From Burhinus oedicnemus (Eukaryota; Chordata; Aves; Charadriiformes; Burhinidae): 64,000 nt of DNA. Positions within the stretch are counted from its first letter, which is position 1. Every line of letters starts with the position of its first letter. Below the pieces are notes generated by a model. The model made no database searches. It saw nothing but the letters and a program-made list of their open reading frames with translations, and was not told where the DNA came from. Shown here piece by piece: positions 13,290 to 26,275 of this stretch. Both the position numbers and the translations under genes were made by a program. The stretch lies in contig VFFE01007738.1 of the NCBI GenBank assembly GCA_008921705.1, positions 1,307,009-1,371,008 of the forward strand. Reading direction: 5' to 3'.

Positions 13290-13305
13290 AAAAAAAAAAA
13301 AAAAA
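13290..13305 (+). repeat. Poly-A run (16 A)
   Basis: An uninterrupted run of 16 A, one of the few long A runs on the plus strand. No retrocopy body is recognisable upstream of it. Confidence 0.85.
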
Positions 13306-16300
13306 GTTGTCTCCCCCACTCCAGAAACACCTTATGTACTTACTTCCTTTGCTACAGGGGGCAGACGAGCTACAGCTCTGTGCTGCTCTTCTAATATTCT
13401 TGGATTATGTTTTGCTGAAGGACACTGATCCTAAAGCATTGCAGCATCGCAGTAGTAAGGACGGAAAAGTAGTGCTCTCAAGAGATGGCCTCGGAAACTT
13501 TTGCCAAGAGCCGTTTTTTCTGAACACGCCGGGCAAGAGCTGGGGTGGATGCCACAGATCCGTCTCAGCCAAGCCTCAGGCTACAGCCAGGCACAGAAAG
13601 AGCTCTTGTAGCCCTGATGGATGGGCTGATCCTAATGGACTCACTGTAGCACTTGACTATTATTGATCCCTGTGCGTGTTCGTCTGTCCTATTTCCCAGA
13701 GCTGTACGAGCGTAAAGGAAACATTCTGAAGTGGGTCAGTCCTTATTTCTTAGATTGAGCGAGGGAAGCCCCTCTGAGCTCAGATGGCTTCCTGGTGATC
13801 AGAGCTCCTGCTCTGGGCATCATCAGAGGGCTCAGGTACAGTTTAAATGCTCAACCCTGCAATAAGGGGAGGTCCCAATCTTTAGGCCCTTCTCTCTTGC
13901 TTACAGCTCTGCAGTCCTGTCATTTACTGACCCAGTGGGGGTTGCTTTTGCTAGAAAAGTAATGTGCCAAAAGATACTAGTTTTCTCTCGGTTTAGTGAA
14001 CAGAACTGTGTGAGAGACTAGGAACAGACCTGTTGGGACTGCAGTACCAGTAGGACTGTAGGTTGACTCAGCCATCTTCTGTCTGTCTTCTGCATGATCG
14101 CACTTCTCTGAAGTGTGAAGAGAGTGGGAGAATTGGTGAAACAAATAAAGACAAAGAGCCAGCAAGTCATGAACTGGATGAGTTTGTTGCCTCCTCTATG
14201 TCACACATTTGCAGCATGATTTCTTGGCTGACCTTATTTTAAATTGAATTGGCAGGGCTGAGGTTGTATTAAGGCCAGACATCCCTTTGCTACATACTTT
14301 AAGGAGAGGTAAGTGTTTAGAGGTTAAGGTGTGGAAGCGTGGGACTGGGATAGGACTGTATCCAGCGCTGTGCTCCTTTTGAACTCCTTGCTGCTACAGA
14401 TGCCTACAGCCACGGCAGCAAATTTCCCCTTTCCATCTGCCATAAGAGGTGTCCCATTCAATTGGGCCTGGGTCTGACCAGGATGACCTATGCATTCCTG
14501 ACCTTCCGACCATTCAGTGAGGCCACACATCCTGAAAACTTTAGTACAAAAGACAGCTATCAGCTCCCTTTGCTTAGCAACAATCATTACCGTGAGCACA
14601 TCAGCCTGATGTTCTGCTCTGAGGACTGAGTCTTTAATGCAAAGTGCAGTTCAAGGTCTCTGCCTTAACTCTCAAAGTCCTTTGCAGCACTGGCCTGGTC
14701 GTTCCCCAGGGCAGCTCTGTTGCAAAGATGCAGTGGTAAAATGTGAGGTGATGGGAAAACCTCTGTGGGCATTTCAGAGCTCTAGAAGCAAGACAGGTTG
14801 GGCTCCTGTCGTATGTAACTGGCTTTTCCTGAGCATTTCATCTTGGGCGCTCTCTTTTGCTCATACACATATACACACAACGAAAAAACTTGAAGTCTGC
14901 CCCAAATATTCCTCGCGTGAAAGAAAAAAGGGTAATTGATGCCATTGTTGCAGTTTATAGGTGTTTCTAAAGCATTTGGATACAACTGTGATGGGGCAAT
15001 AAAAGTACCTAAGGAGACCTCAAGAGAAGCCCAAGTTTAAAGTACTGAATCTGCTAGCCTCTGCGTCTGTGAATGATGTTATGTCTGTAAATCAAAATGT
15101 TCCAACCAGCCCCTTTGGAAGGAAACCGTCCTGTAAAGCAACATTCAAACCTGCAGACTGTGACAAAGCAATAAATTCAATCCTCAAGAATTTGCTTTCA
15201 GAAGCCCTATTGTACCTACTGTCTTGCTAATAAGTCTCTAAGACTCTTAGAAATAACCAGGTAAGAAAAGACTCTCGCCTTTAATATGGTATAATTTGAC
15301 AAGACTTCTATGTTCATGCAGAAAGCAGGAGCTGGAGATATTCTGAACATGTGGAAGGTAACTGGAATCCCCTTTGCATTCCATGTATTAACAGACAATT
15401 GTGCCTTTCAAGAAGAATCTTCTATTTCATTTGAATACAACAGATTTCTGTAACAGAATTAGGGGAAAAAACCCTCAATCCCTGTACTTAGAGAATCAAT
15501 GGAAGTGGTGCTGTGGAGACTCATCTTGCATTTCCAGCTATTCCAGGTGTAGGATGTTATGCTCCCTTCTTTTCTCAATCTGCATCTGTTCTTCCTTACT
15601 TAGGGTTTGGCAGCTGGTTTTGATCAATGCTTGTGTCAGTATGTCTTGTTTTAGTCTAAATAAGCTGTGTTAGCTTAGGTAATGAAAATAACAGGATTTT
15701 TTTGCTAACTGATGTTGTTTTCGTTAAAGTGGCACAAGTGCAGTTGGAAGTGGCCACACGGCCTGAAACAGTTAACTCTGTGGCTTCCTGTACCACGGTC
15801 TGGAGCAGAAGTCAGCCAGCATCCTCATGCAGAGGCACAGTGGCCCAAAGCTGATCCCCTGCTCTGTCTCTCCACTTACAAATGTAGCTGCTACTTCAAC
15901 TCCTCAGTTCTTCAAAGGATTCCTCGCTAAATCAGTTAGTACTGAGTCCTGACCTGCACCATCATTCATGCCAGGCGATGGCATCATTTAATACTCCTGC
16001 AAGATAAATATTTCTTCAATAATTTTCTGCTGATTAATAGGCACATCATAAAACTCATTCCACGTAGATTCAGTGTTTGCAGAGTGGAACTTGTCCCGTG
16101 TAAATCAGAAGAACCCCCCACCCTATTTTTTTAGTAAGTCCTTCATCTGCTAAAAACCCATTTGTACAAGTCCTGCAGTTAAGCGGGAGCAGCTGCCTCT
16201 CCCTCAGGAGCCTGGCCGTCAGGGGAGGAGTGTGTCACATTATGTACCAGAGCCCAGTGTTGGGACCAGTGCGTGAGGAGTTGTGGATTCACTGGTCTTA

Positions 16301-18512
16301 CCCACATCACCTCCAAACCTCTCATTGTTAAACTGTGGCTGAAGCAGTGAGGTATTGCTCTGTGATGGAAGGATACCCTGCGATATACATCCCATCAGCG
16401 TGGAACGTGGGTCTGCCAAATGGTCAGCTTGGGAGGGTTACTGGAAAATAAGGGTTATCGTGAATATAATTCTGGAAAGTACTGATGAAAGGTGAGGATT
16501 TTGAGTTCAGCAAGTCAAACAAAAATAAACAACTCACAGAAGGTAGTGCAAACTATCAGCAACAGGAGTTATTCTGAAATGGTCTTGCTATCTAAAGCAC
16601 AAGCCTTAAATTCGTATTTTTTATTAATTATATTAACTTAGTTTCAGGTTTTTTACTTTGTTAGATTTGAAGTTCTTGAAAATGGATGTACTGCTAGTCT
16701 TTCTAAAGCTACCAAAAATCCTACAGCTCTAAGCAGGTGATCTTCTGAGAGCAAAGCTTGACTCTCAAGTGGTCAGAATCCAGTTTTTAACTGGGAATGA
16801 ATGCCTAGTTCAAAAATTATGATAGACTAATGCTCGGGGAAAAAAAGATAAAACCAAAACATAGAAGGAAGTTCTAGGAGTTCTTACAGAAGGAAAAGTA
16901 ACATAACCACAAGTGTGGTTAGCATTACTTGTTTCAATGTTTTTTGCTGGAATGGGAGAGGATATTTCCTAATGATCTAAAATTATTGAAGAATATCAGA
17001 TAACTGTTAGAGAATTGCAGTGGTAGTTTCTAGTTTCTAGTAAAGGGCTATAATAACTAAGATCTCATCTTTCATTCACAGATACTATGTTTGAAGTCCT
17101 TCAGTCTCATCCTAGCGGCAGTTGTTAGCTGTAGTCCCTAGTTCAGTGGCTTTTTACTCTTTAGTAAAGAAAAAGATTAGAAAAATTCACCATCTGTGAT
17201 GACCTGTGAGAACAGAGCCAACTAAATTTGAACTATTGAAATCAAGGAGAAATGTGGTACAGGATAAAACTCTTCTCTCTTTCTTTCAGAAACCTGAAGT
17301 AGTTAATTTTATTTTTGCTAGAGTCACTTCAGATTTATGGCCAGTTGCTACGATAAGGCTTTATCTGTGTGTCCTTCAATAGATGGAAAATATGGTGTAT
17401 CTCTGCAGCCTCAGAGGGAATTAATTTACTTTTCATAATTTCAGAATATTTCTCAATATATGGACAGTGTCTGATGTGGAACAGTCACCAAAGTTTGGGA
17501 GAATTCTCTGGCACTTATTCACACTTTTCATTTCCTCATGTTATAGCCTTACTATTACGTTTCAGAATGACTACTTTATGTACAGTAAAATTTAGAAATT
17601 AAACAGGTTATAAAGGCCATTAGAGTTATTGACAAAAATAACGTAGATATGGATCAAAGAATTGTACTTTCTCCTTTCCAAGAAAATGTTTGAAAGCCAT
17701 GTTGTCATCTTCCTGTGGCGCTGTAACAATTTTGGCAACTGTGAAGTGCTGTTGTATACTGTTTATGATAACTTGTTTTTAAATAACTGTCGACAGCTTC
17801 CTCAAACACCTGACACTGGTGACTGTTAGGACTCCAGATGCACAATTCACATATGCATTATGAGATGAGACCTGCACAGGCAATATTCTTATCTGGTAGG
17901 AAAGCTGGATTTCAGTTTTTAACATAAATGTAATTGCTCTTGTTATCTTATGTCTTAGGATATAGTACCGTTCTTAGACTTTCATTTTGGTACAAGCGAA
18001 CCCTTTCTTCCTGACTGAATGTGTATCATACCGCGGATTACCCCTGGTATTTAGTCTACTTATTGCCAGGTGTCTCCCAACAGAACATTTACATCATGTG
18101 TATGCCGCAGACTGTTATTTGCTTACACAATTGGGACTATGGATTAAAGCTTGTAATTAATTAAGGTTGTTTCCTATCCATTTTGCAGTGACAATATCCT
18201 GAAGAGCCAAGCTCCCTATCTGAGTCCCAGTGCCTGTGAATTCTCACCCTTCTACCTCTCCATTCACACTTGTCTGTCTTGTGCTGGAAACCAGCAGTGG
18301 GGGAAGCTCGCTCAGTGTTAACTTTTTACTCTGTATAAGGAGCTTTGGTTTTTGTGCAACATTATCATCGACCTTAAAAAATCCCACTGCAGCCTGCGGC
18401 TACCTAGCCAAGGGCAGCTGCCAGAATAATGGACACTGCTTGTGGGAATACAAGGAGTACAATTGTGGGGACAGAGTGAGTTTTCCCAAAGGGAAAGGAA
18501 GCGGCAGCCACC

Positions 18513-18535
18513 ATTATTATTATTGTTGTTGTTGT
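18513..18535 (+). repeat. (ATT)n-(GTT)n trinucleotide microsatellite
   Basis: A few ATT units pass directly into GTT units. It is a short compound trinucleotide repeat, likely length-variable. Confidence 0.8.
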
Positions 18536-19884
18536 AAAGTTTAGAAATGATGAATGTGTAATGATAAGCCTAGAATGCATTTCAGCATATGCTATTTTTA
18601 CAACATTAGTAGACGGATAATGTCTTTTGCCATTTAGGTAGTGTCCTCAGAACAAGAGAGCAGAGGGGCTTTCTGCACGGAAGGGACAGTGTCTGGTTGT
18701 CCATCAAGGTGAAGACTTTATATTGCCAGAACCAGGCAGTGTGCAGATGAAATTCACTTTTGCAGTAGGACTAGGTGTGTGGATAGTTTGAGTAGTATCT
18801 GCAAGTTTTACGTGCATGTGCTCATTTTTGTGAGCTGAGCATGGGCACCTGATGGCCCGGGCTCCAGCGCAGCTCCTGTAATTCAGTCCCCAAAATCCAG
18901 CTTTTATCTTTAGGCACGTTAGATGTGTTCATGTATGGCTACTGCAGCTCTGAAAAGTGACTTTCTGAAAAAAGTGGCATACCAAAGACCTCCTACCATC
19001 TCAGAAAACCAGCTTTCAAATGGTTATTGCAGCTTGGCTTGGGGTTTTCTCCTCCACTGTGTGTACAACCTGCTGCTGGTTCAGTCTAGTTATATTGAAA
19101 ATATCTCAGTTCTGGCAAAACATTTGCAGTGAAAACCTGCTTGCTTCAGCTTTCTAAGTGGAATTTTTCATTCATTTTGTCTTGCAGACTTTTTACAGGA
19201 GGTTATATCTGTTAAGATTATTTTCTTTTCTTAAGCTGTCATTGCTCTTTTCTTTCACAAGTTTCCATGTAGATTTTATTTAAATAGCTCCTGGGTCCTA
19301 TTTAATTCATAAATCAGAAATCTATAAACCACACCTCTCTCTGTTTTAAGTGTACAAGGACATTTTTTGAAAGAGGATGTTGGTCATTGGCTTGTCAGTC
19401 AAATGCGTGTTTGCAAACATTGGGGCTTAGGTCTGACAGAGCAGGGACTCATGATTTGAACAGATTTACTTTGTTCATAAAACAGTTGGAAGAAAAAGTG
19501 ACTGACAAGACCATACTAGCCAAAATACAGTTCAAGTGATTTCAAAGCATCAGAAGTTTTTTTTTCCCCCAAGGTTTTCCATAGTGTGAAATATCATGTC
19601 TTAAAAATAAAATATTTTCTTTTCATCTGAAAGAATGGAAGTCTTGAGCAAAAGGTTTTAATGCCATGAATATGGCAAACAAAATAATCTTCTGCATATT
19701 TCTAATGTTCCCAAGTGGCTTCTTTTTTTTTTTTTTAAAGAAAAAGTACTTACTAATGCTGAGAATCAACAGGAGAAATGTTTGCTGAATTAATGTATCT
19801 ATTAAACACCTGCACAGGCAGAAGCCAATTTTGTTAAATAGTATTTGACCATTTTATAGCACTCTTGCCCATAGATATACACAA

Positions 19885-19965
19885 TGGCAGGTGATTACCC
19901 CGTCTGTACAGGGAGGAAACTGAAGCATAGAGCAGATGTAACAATGTGTATCCGGGTCCTTTCTC
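19885..19965 (-). mobile_element. MIR-like SINE relic
   Basis: The stretch around gaggaaactgaagcatagag matches, as I recall it, the reverse complement of the MIR core, where the plus-sense form reads CTCAGTTTCCTCATCTGT. The flanks are too decayed to fix the ends. MIR copies are ancient and rare in birds but do occur. A short low-identity match can also be coincidental. Confidence 0.45.
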
Positions 19966-20538
19966 CCCTTGGATCACACCTTGCCAGCTGGTCCCTGCCC
20001 CAGGCATGTGTGAAGCTGCTACCTATGCCCATTGGAGAGGGTGCTGTTTATGTCAGTGAATGATGTCAATGTAGTAAAGTAAGAGTACAAAAATAAGTGA
20101 CGGAAAGGAAAAAATTGGAAGCACATTGAATGGTCTGTCTCTGTACCAGAGTGATGTCAGCATGAAATATTGATACAAATGCCTTGAAGTCCCTGGAAAA
20201 GGGGGCCACAGTGTGTGGGAGAGAAGGAATATTCACTTTGCATACTTTGATCTCTTTTTGGCACATGTATTTCATTCTTACAGTTTGAATATTACTGACT
20301 TTGAAATCATTGAGGAAAGAAACGCTGTTTTAGTTTCTGCTTTTTTATTGAGTAGCCCAACAGGGATGTGTTTACTTCTCTGGGCTGGTGGCTACTGTGC
20401 TCATACAAATAAGAAATAATTGGGAAAGATATTCAGACCAAAAGAATCAACCTGGTGTAGATCTGAGTTCACTCAACTAAGTTAAAGTGCGGGACTCAGC
20501 CCTCTGTATTTCAAGTCTTGTCATTTCTTCCTCTGGTG

Positions 20539-20583
20539 GAAAAAGAAAAAAAAAGAAAAAAAAAAGGAAAGAAAAAAGGAAGG
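20539..20583 (+). repeat. Polypurine (A/G) tract
   Basis: About 45 bases of nearly pure A with scattered G, the mirror of the polypyrimidine tracts elsewhere. On the minus strand it would read as a T/C tract. Confidence 0.85.
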
Positions 20584-21950
20584 GATGCATTCCTGAAGGT
20601 GTACTGTTTAAATGAGTCAGACAGATGAGTACAGGTTTTTTTTCCAGATCCCACTTCCAATGCTTTCTGACATCTTTCTATTTAAGATTGTATTTGAGTT
20701 TTGTTACAACTATTGGAAGTACTGCTGTGCATCAGCTCTACTGAATTCAAGGTAGGGCTTAATTGTTCATTTTTGAACAGAACAGTTCACTACAGCTCCT
20801 TTGCACGTCTTCCCGGACTGGAGCAGCTTGCCTATACTAACAAAACAGGACCAGATAATTGATCTGAGACACCCCAGACTTTCAGCCTGTTTTCCCAGTA
20901 TCTGTTATTTGGGGCCACATGCAAAGAGGATGGACAGGGAAGTGAAGGAGTTTGTGGCAGAACGGTAATGCTGACCCTAGGGGGAACAGCGGAATAGACA
21001 GGCTTGTCTGAGTACACTTACACATTGAGGGTCGGACACTACAGTAAACAAAAGGCTTGGTCCATTTTAAACTGGTATATTCTAGTGAAAGAAGGAAATA
21101 AAAAGAAGAGAGGAGATGACAAGTAATACCTGTAATCACTCTAGTAACCTGACTCCAGCGTTGCACTCTCAGGGAGCAAAGACTGGCAGTCCTCATGGAT
21201 TGCTCTGTCTACCACAGAAAATGCAGCCATCTCTAGGGAAAACTGGGGAATACCAGTTGATATTTAATACAGACAGCAGACCATTAGGTCTGTTTTTGGC
21301 AGCTATTCAGGAAAACCCTGAGAAATCCTGCCACCAGACTAAAGCTATATTCTTGGGCAATATTGTGCCTTTGGAGAGAAACATCCTTTCTGAGCATTGT
21401 GGGTATATCCTGAGCCACAAACACCTCTTTGAGACCACCTTAATCCTAGTATTGTTCATCAGAGTATACAATATCCTTCTCCAATGAGATAAAAATAAAC
21501 CTTTGTATAAAGTTTTTTCTTATTCTTCTGAGATTGGATGAGAGAGGAGAAATAAAACTGCATTTCGGTTACATTGAGATATTATTCTAAACAGTTGTGT
21601 GATGGGGAGGTAGGAAATGCCAGCTCAGTGCAGTCATTTGCTCCATCAGTTGAACAGTTGTCCCAAATGATGGCTAATCAGAGATAAAGCAGGCACCAGC
21701 AGTGCAGTTTCAGTATTGCAGCTCCAGCAGATTTGCAAGGGAAATTCAGATCGACAGGTGGTCCTTACCTTTGGCAGAAGGTCAAAAGAACATCACAACT
21801 TCCTTATCTCCCCATTTTATCTGGCAAAGGTGGAGGTATCTGGGGAAAATATCTGAGTTTTTGTAGCATTAACCCATTATTAATACAGAGATATGCATGC
21901 AGGGACTTTTTGATGTTTCCAGGATTTTCAAGATTGCCAAATTAACCTTT

Positions 21951-22030
21951 GGTTTGTTTTGGTTTGTTGGTTTTGGGTTTTTTTTTGTTGTTTTGTTTGT
22001 TTTGTTTGTTTGGGTTTTTTTGTTTTTCTC
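21951..22030 (+). repeat. (GTTT)n-like low-complexity tract
   Basis: About 80 bases made only of T and G with GTTT and GTTTT units. The repeat is degenerate. It makes the frame crossing it look like a hydrophobic peptide rich in Phe, Gly and Val. Confidence 0.85.
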
Positions 22031-23316
22031 TACAGAACAGAGTTGCAGTTTAGAAGCTTGTTCTCCAAAACTCCATTACAAAGCTGAATATCTGTTAAAA
22101 AGTTATTGTGGCAGTATTTTTGACGTTTTGCAGAAGGAAAAGGGTTTTTGAACTCTACGCTTTTGTTGATGCTCATCTTCTGTGTCATTTTCCCCTTGCT
22201 CAGGTCCTACGAAAGTGCTTGTTTTACTCAGTAACACCAGTAGTTCAGGTGAAAAGATGATTGATCAACACAACCCTCAACGTCAGACTGCTCAGCAGTG
22301 TTACTAAATGCCAAGGTTAAGAGTCAGATCCAGATTTCTGATGCGCCTGCTTGGAAGGGTTGAGACTTGGAGCATTAAAGCAGCCCATTAGCAAGATCTT
22401 TGAATCAGATCAGCTCAACTGTAGATTTTTCCAGTCTGAATGAATCATACAGAGCTCTCTTTGGTGGTAATATCCAGATGTCTTTCCTTGGTAATCTATG
22501 AGAACAAGTTGGTGTTGCGACACTTTCTGCCTTGAAGAATTTGCTGAAATTTTACAGCTGGTGACAAAGCATTAGTGTGTGCTTCTTCCCAGAGGACAAT
22601 CCCATCTAGTCAGGTGTCAGGTGTTTTTCTGTGCTGGACACTGTCTCTGAAACAGGTTGATGGTGGGTACAGAAGTCCCCAGCTGTTTGGTCTGCCACCT
22701 TCTGATATGCAGTGGGAGTTGCGTGGGTGATAAAGTGATAAAGTGGTTACAAGGACTCTTAAAAATAATTTATTTTAAATGTAATTGAAGCAAAAATAAT
22801 TAGATTATTCTCAGTTGATGAGCCGGAACACTTCTTTATAGAAAATTATTTTCTGTGTTCAACAATAAGCCACATCATAACAGAACGAAGTAAAAATTAT
22901 AAACATTCCCTTTCTTTTTACAGCTGCAGTTCTGACTCATTCATAGCCCTGCTGCACAGAAAGTAAAGGTGATTAATTAAAAGAAGAAAAAGAAATAGAG
23001 GGTCAGGAGAGGCATACTGATGTGAAGCACGGGATAATTTGTACTCTCTGTGGTGCGTAATTGTAATAAGTGTTACGGTTAAATTTGTTGTTTGAAAATA
23101 CGTCACAATTCTTTACTAGACTGCACAGCTAACTTGGGCCCTTAGCTGAATGTCAGCTATAGCTGCTACAGGAAAACATCCCCTTGGAACAGAAAAGGGC
23201 TTGGGCTCCTGCTGCTTTGCCCGTGCAGGGTTACAGTCCAGGCCCCAGTTTAATTTGGGCTGGAACTTTTAATATTTGTTGTAAGATGTCAGAGCTTGAA
23301 GCTATAATGAAGGTGT

Positions 23317-23370
23317 ACTTTGTATCTTCGTTAAGATACAAAGTCATTGAGTGCAGGTAGTCAATGACTT
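23317..23370. repeat. Two overlapping perfect inverted repeats
   Basis: The first hairpin has 12-base perfect arms at 23,317-23,328 and 23,333-23,344 with a 4-base CGTT loop. The second has 10-base perfect arms at 23,341-23,350 and 23,361-23,370 with a 10-base loop. They share the four bases 23,341-23,344, so both full stems cannot form at once. No flanking gene explains them. Confidence 0.85.
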
Positions 23371-26189
23371 ACCATAACCTCGCTGAAGAATTGCTAAGTT
23401 AATTGCATTTCATTGAGGGAGAAACCTAGAACTGCCTAGAACTGCACGTGGGATGTGTCTGTAGACTCAAACATCCCACAGAGCGAGGTCACAGCAGGGC
23501 GAGTACGATTTTGCTGTAATGACATCATGCTAACTGCCACCCTGTCACCCAAGATACCTGTGCATTGCAGACCATGATCTAGGGTGGTTGTAGCTGAGCA
23601 TGGATTTTTTTGAGCTGAGGGTTAAAACACAGCCAGCTCAAGGTTTTTCAGAACTATTTAATTCTTGTGCATGTAGAAGAAGAATGTGGTCTGCTGTGGA
23701 GGGACAGATCTTCAATGCCACCTTCTGTTCCTTGCTGTTCCCAGTGCACCCCACAGAACCAGAACCAGAGTCCTTCCTTGTGCTCTCCTTCCCCTTCTCC
23801 CCCAGCCAGGGCCATCCCCAGGCCAGTAGGTAACAGGGCCAAGCAACTGAAAAATTATTTCTGCCATGATGCTCTGCCTCCCAGCCAGGCCCTGGGACGC
23901 GTGCGCTGTGCTCTGCTCATGCAGCTGAAGCACGTTGATGCTCTTTCTCGCCTCCTGCCCCATTAACCAAGGAGGAAGGTGGCAGGCCAAACACTTAGCA
24001 GGACCCAGTGCTGAGGTAGTGAGGCCACATCTGTCCATCCGTGGTGTTACGTTATGCCCTGCACAGTGTCGTTCTCTGCTTACGCTCAGGGAGGCAAGAG
24101 GGGCTGTGCACCCCTCGTGGTGGGTGCTGAGCCCTGCCCCAGGGTAGCAGTTGTACTTCTCTGACGTCGTTCCCTTAGCTTCTTGTCACCTGTGGCTGGC
24201 ACTAGCCACTGAGTAAATAGATTGGGGGTTGAACGCCAACCTCTGTGTGCAGGTTGTGGTGGAGTTGGTCTTCAGAGGAATTGGCAAATCCTTTCAGGTG
24301 AAGGATAAAGACTTGTCTTTGGTCTTTCTAAATGCTGAGCATCCCCTGCGCCTGTGAATTTCAGAGGCCCAACAGCCTTATTCTTGGCTGCCTCCTGTTC
24401 TGTATGAGTTTCACTCTGATTTTAAATTTTTCACCCAGATGGTATTGTTGTTTCCCTTGGGAAATTTTGAATAAAATCCAGTAACTTTACATCCATTTTT
24501 AAGGGTAATTCTTCTTTGAAGAGAAATGTGACTTTCAAACTGCTGTTTAAAAGTAATAGGAAAGTTTAATGTAGAAGTGATTTATTCTGGATGCAATTTT
24601 CTTAGCTAAGGTGAAACAACTATGGTTTTTGAGCGGATCTACGGGTGGGGTCTGTGAGCAGACAAGATATATTTGAGTTCCAGTTTATCAAGTTGGAGCG
24701 TAGCAGGTAAATCTTCAGTCCGCATCTCTCGCTCTTTTTTTCCCTTTTTTTAGGAAACCTAATCAAGGTAATCGGCATCTAACAATCAGGTTTTAGGATC
24801 TTGACAGTTCTGCAATGTGGTTTCTGTCACTGCTCTGGGAAAGCAAGACTGAGGAGGAAATGGGAGCTATCATGTCATGTGGATGAGTAACTGGCTCAGA
24901 CAGACCTTCCTTTGTATCAAGTCTTGAAGCCACACTGCTGCCTCATTACAGCCTGTGGCTATTGCAATAAAAAGCAGGTGCAGAAGAGAAACAGGGCAAA
25001 CAGGAATTTTTTAAAAAACGGCTGTTTTCTATATGTTAACATTAATTTTTTTAAAGATTGCTATAATCTTGGAATATATTTGAATTCTTCAAAACTTAGT
25101 ACAAACCTGACAGAATAGATTTTGTTTGCAGCATAATTTTCTCCATCAGCAATCTCAGCATGAAGTAGATTTTTAGCAGTCACTGTTGGTTCTTTGTGTC
25201 ACCCTTAATCACACACAGGTAAATGTTCAGCTCTTACGAAAATGACTCACCTGTCTTAGTTTTTTTTAGCTAAATATTTGTGTTCTTTCAAACAAAAAAT
25301 ATACAATACCTGATTTAAACACTTCCCATGTTTTAAAACTTAATTTTTTTTTTGAAGAACAGCATAAAAACTCAGTACAGAGTTGAATGTGGAAGTATAT
25401 CTACTGATTTTCCTTACTATCAATTTGACAAAGTAAAAATCTTCAGACTTTTAACTTCTCGTTCAGTTCTTGTTTGCTGTTTGTTTTATTTAAGCTCCTT
25501 TATTTCTTTGATGGGAAGACTTCAGCATAATAGGATTGGGAATTAATTACAGGTTGAAGACTGGTGCCTCTCGGATGTCTCCACAGTTTTTCAGTCCAGA
25601 GAAGTACAAAAGATTCTTTTGCAGAATCTGTCCCGTGCTACCATGTTAGCGCATGTTGCAGCACAGAATTTCTGTTTTTCTGATAGTTGTGTGAGTTGCT
25701 GTTAAGAGTCTGTAATTGCACATTGACCGATATTTTTTGGAAAATGTGTTTAGGAGTAGCAGCCCATGGATCTTCACAGAGAGCAAGCCTAACTTCAGAG
25801 CTTTGAGTAGACGTGGGTAGTTTTGATGTAATAGGGACTGTTTAAAGCCTGTAAATCTGCTTTATATAGCTGGTTACCAAGGTCATCTCCTCTATAGTTC
25901 CTTAGTAACTGGATGCAACAGGCAGTGTGGACTGAAAAGGTGGTGATAATTCTGCTGTATTGTCCTCTGACATTGATAAACATAATTCAGCTTCTCATCA
26001 TTGGTCCTACAAAGGATTAAAATGTTTTCATATGCAAACTCTTCAGTAATGCTGATTTTTGGAAGCATGGCTCAGCTGATGCGGGTCATTTTTCAGAGGT
26101 GTCGTAACCAGATTGGGGAGTTATCACTGAGTTGCCTCAAGATGGGCAGAAATATCAGTGCATGTTTTTGACAAAGCCTCTGTTGTATT
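23371..26189. other. Non-coding stretch with a G+C-richer part
   Basis: No gene was recognised. A 10-bp unit, cctagaactg, is repeated in tandem at 23,425-23,444. The part at about 23,650-24,150 is richer in G+C and stays open in several frames on both strands, which is expected from composition alone. None of its peptides resembles a known family. The rest is A+T-rich. Confidence 0.5.
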
Positions 26190-26275
26190 TCCATGTTTAT
26201 GTTTCCACCTGTGAAACAGGGGAAAGCAACGCCATCCTCTGCACCGCTGGAGGGTTGGCACTGTGCTTTGAAAAC
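26190..26275 (+). mobile_element. MIR-like SINE relic (weak)
   Basis: The piece gtttccacctgtgaaacagg resembles the MIR core sequence around CAGTTTCCTCATCTGTAAAA. Further on, gtgctttgaaaa resembles the tail of related ancient SINEs. Identity is low and the ends cannot be set. Confidence 0.35.

Larger units (their letters stand above)
12347..19884. other. Long non-coding stretch
   Basis: No gene or clear transposon was recognised. It contains a 16-base A run at 13,290-13,305 and (ATT)n/(GTT)n simple sequence at 18,513-18,535. A segment near 18,390-18,480 reads with four closely spaced cysteines, EGF-like at first sight, but has no usable donor and lacks the rest of the EGF pattern. Confidence 0.5.
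19966..23316. other. Non-coding stretch with simple repeats
   Basis: No gene was recognised. It includes a purine tract at 20,539-20,583 and a (GTTT)n-like tract at 21,951-22,030. The latter runs into a strong-looking splice acceptor (ctctacag) at about 22,035. One frame after it is open for 37 codons, but the tract itself makes this acceptor suspect. Confidence 0.5.

Noticed and set aside
18390..18480. Cysteine-rich EGF-like reading (GSCQNNGHC...)
   Set aside because: Only part of the EGF spacing is present, the acceptor is weak, and no donor follows. The peptide soon runs into a trinucleotide microsatellite.
20455..20515. Sequence resembling an old SINE tail (ctggtgtagatctgagttcac)
   Set aside because: Too short and too diverged to separate from chance by eye.
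22031..22151. Open frame after a strong acceptor at the end of the GTTT tract
   Set aside because: The pyrimidine strength comes from the simple repeat itself, so the acceptor has little evidential weight. The frame is only 37 codons and has no donor or polyadenylation signal close by.
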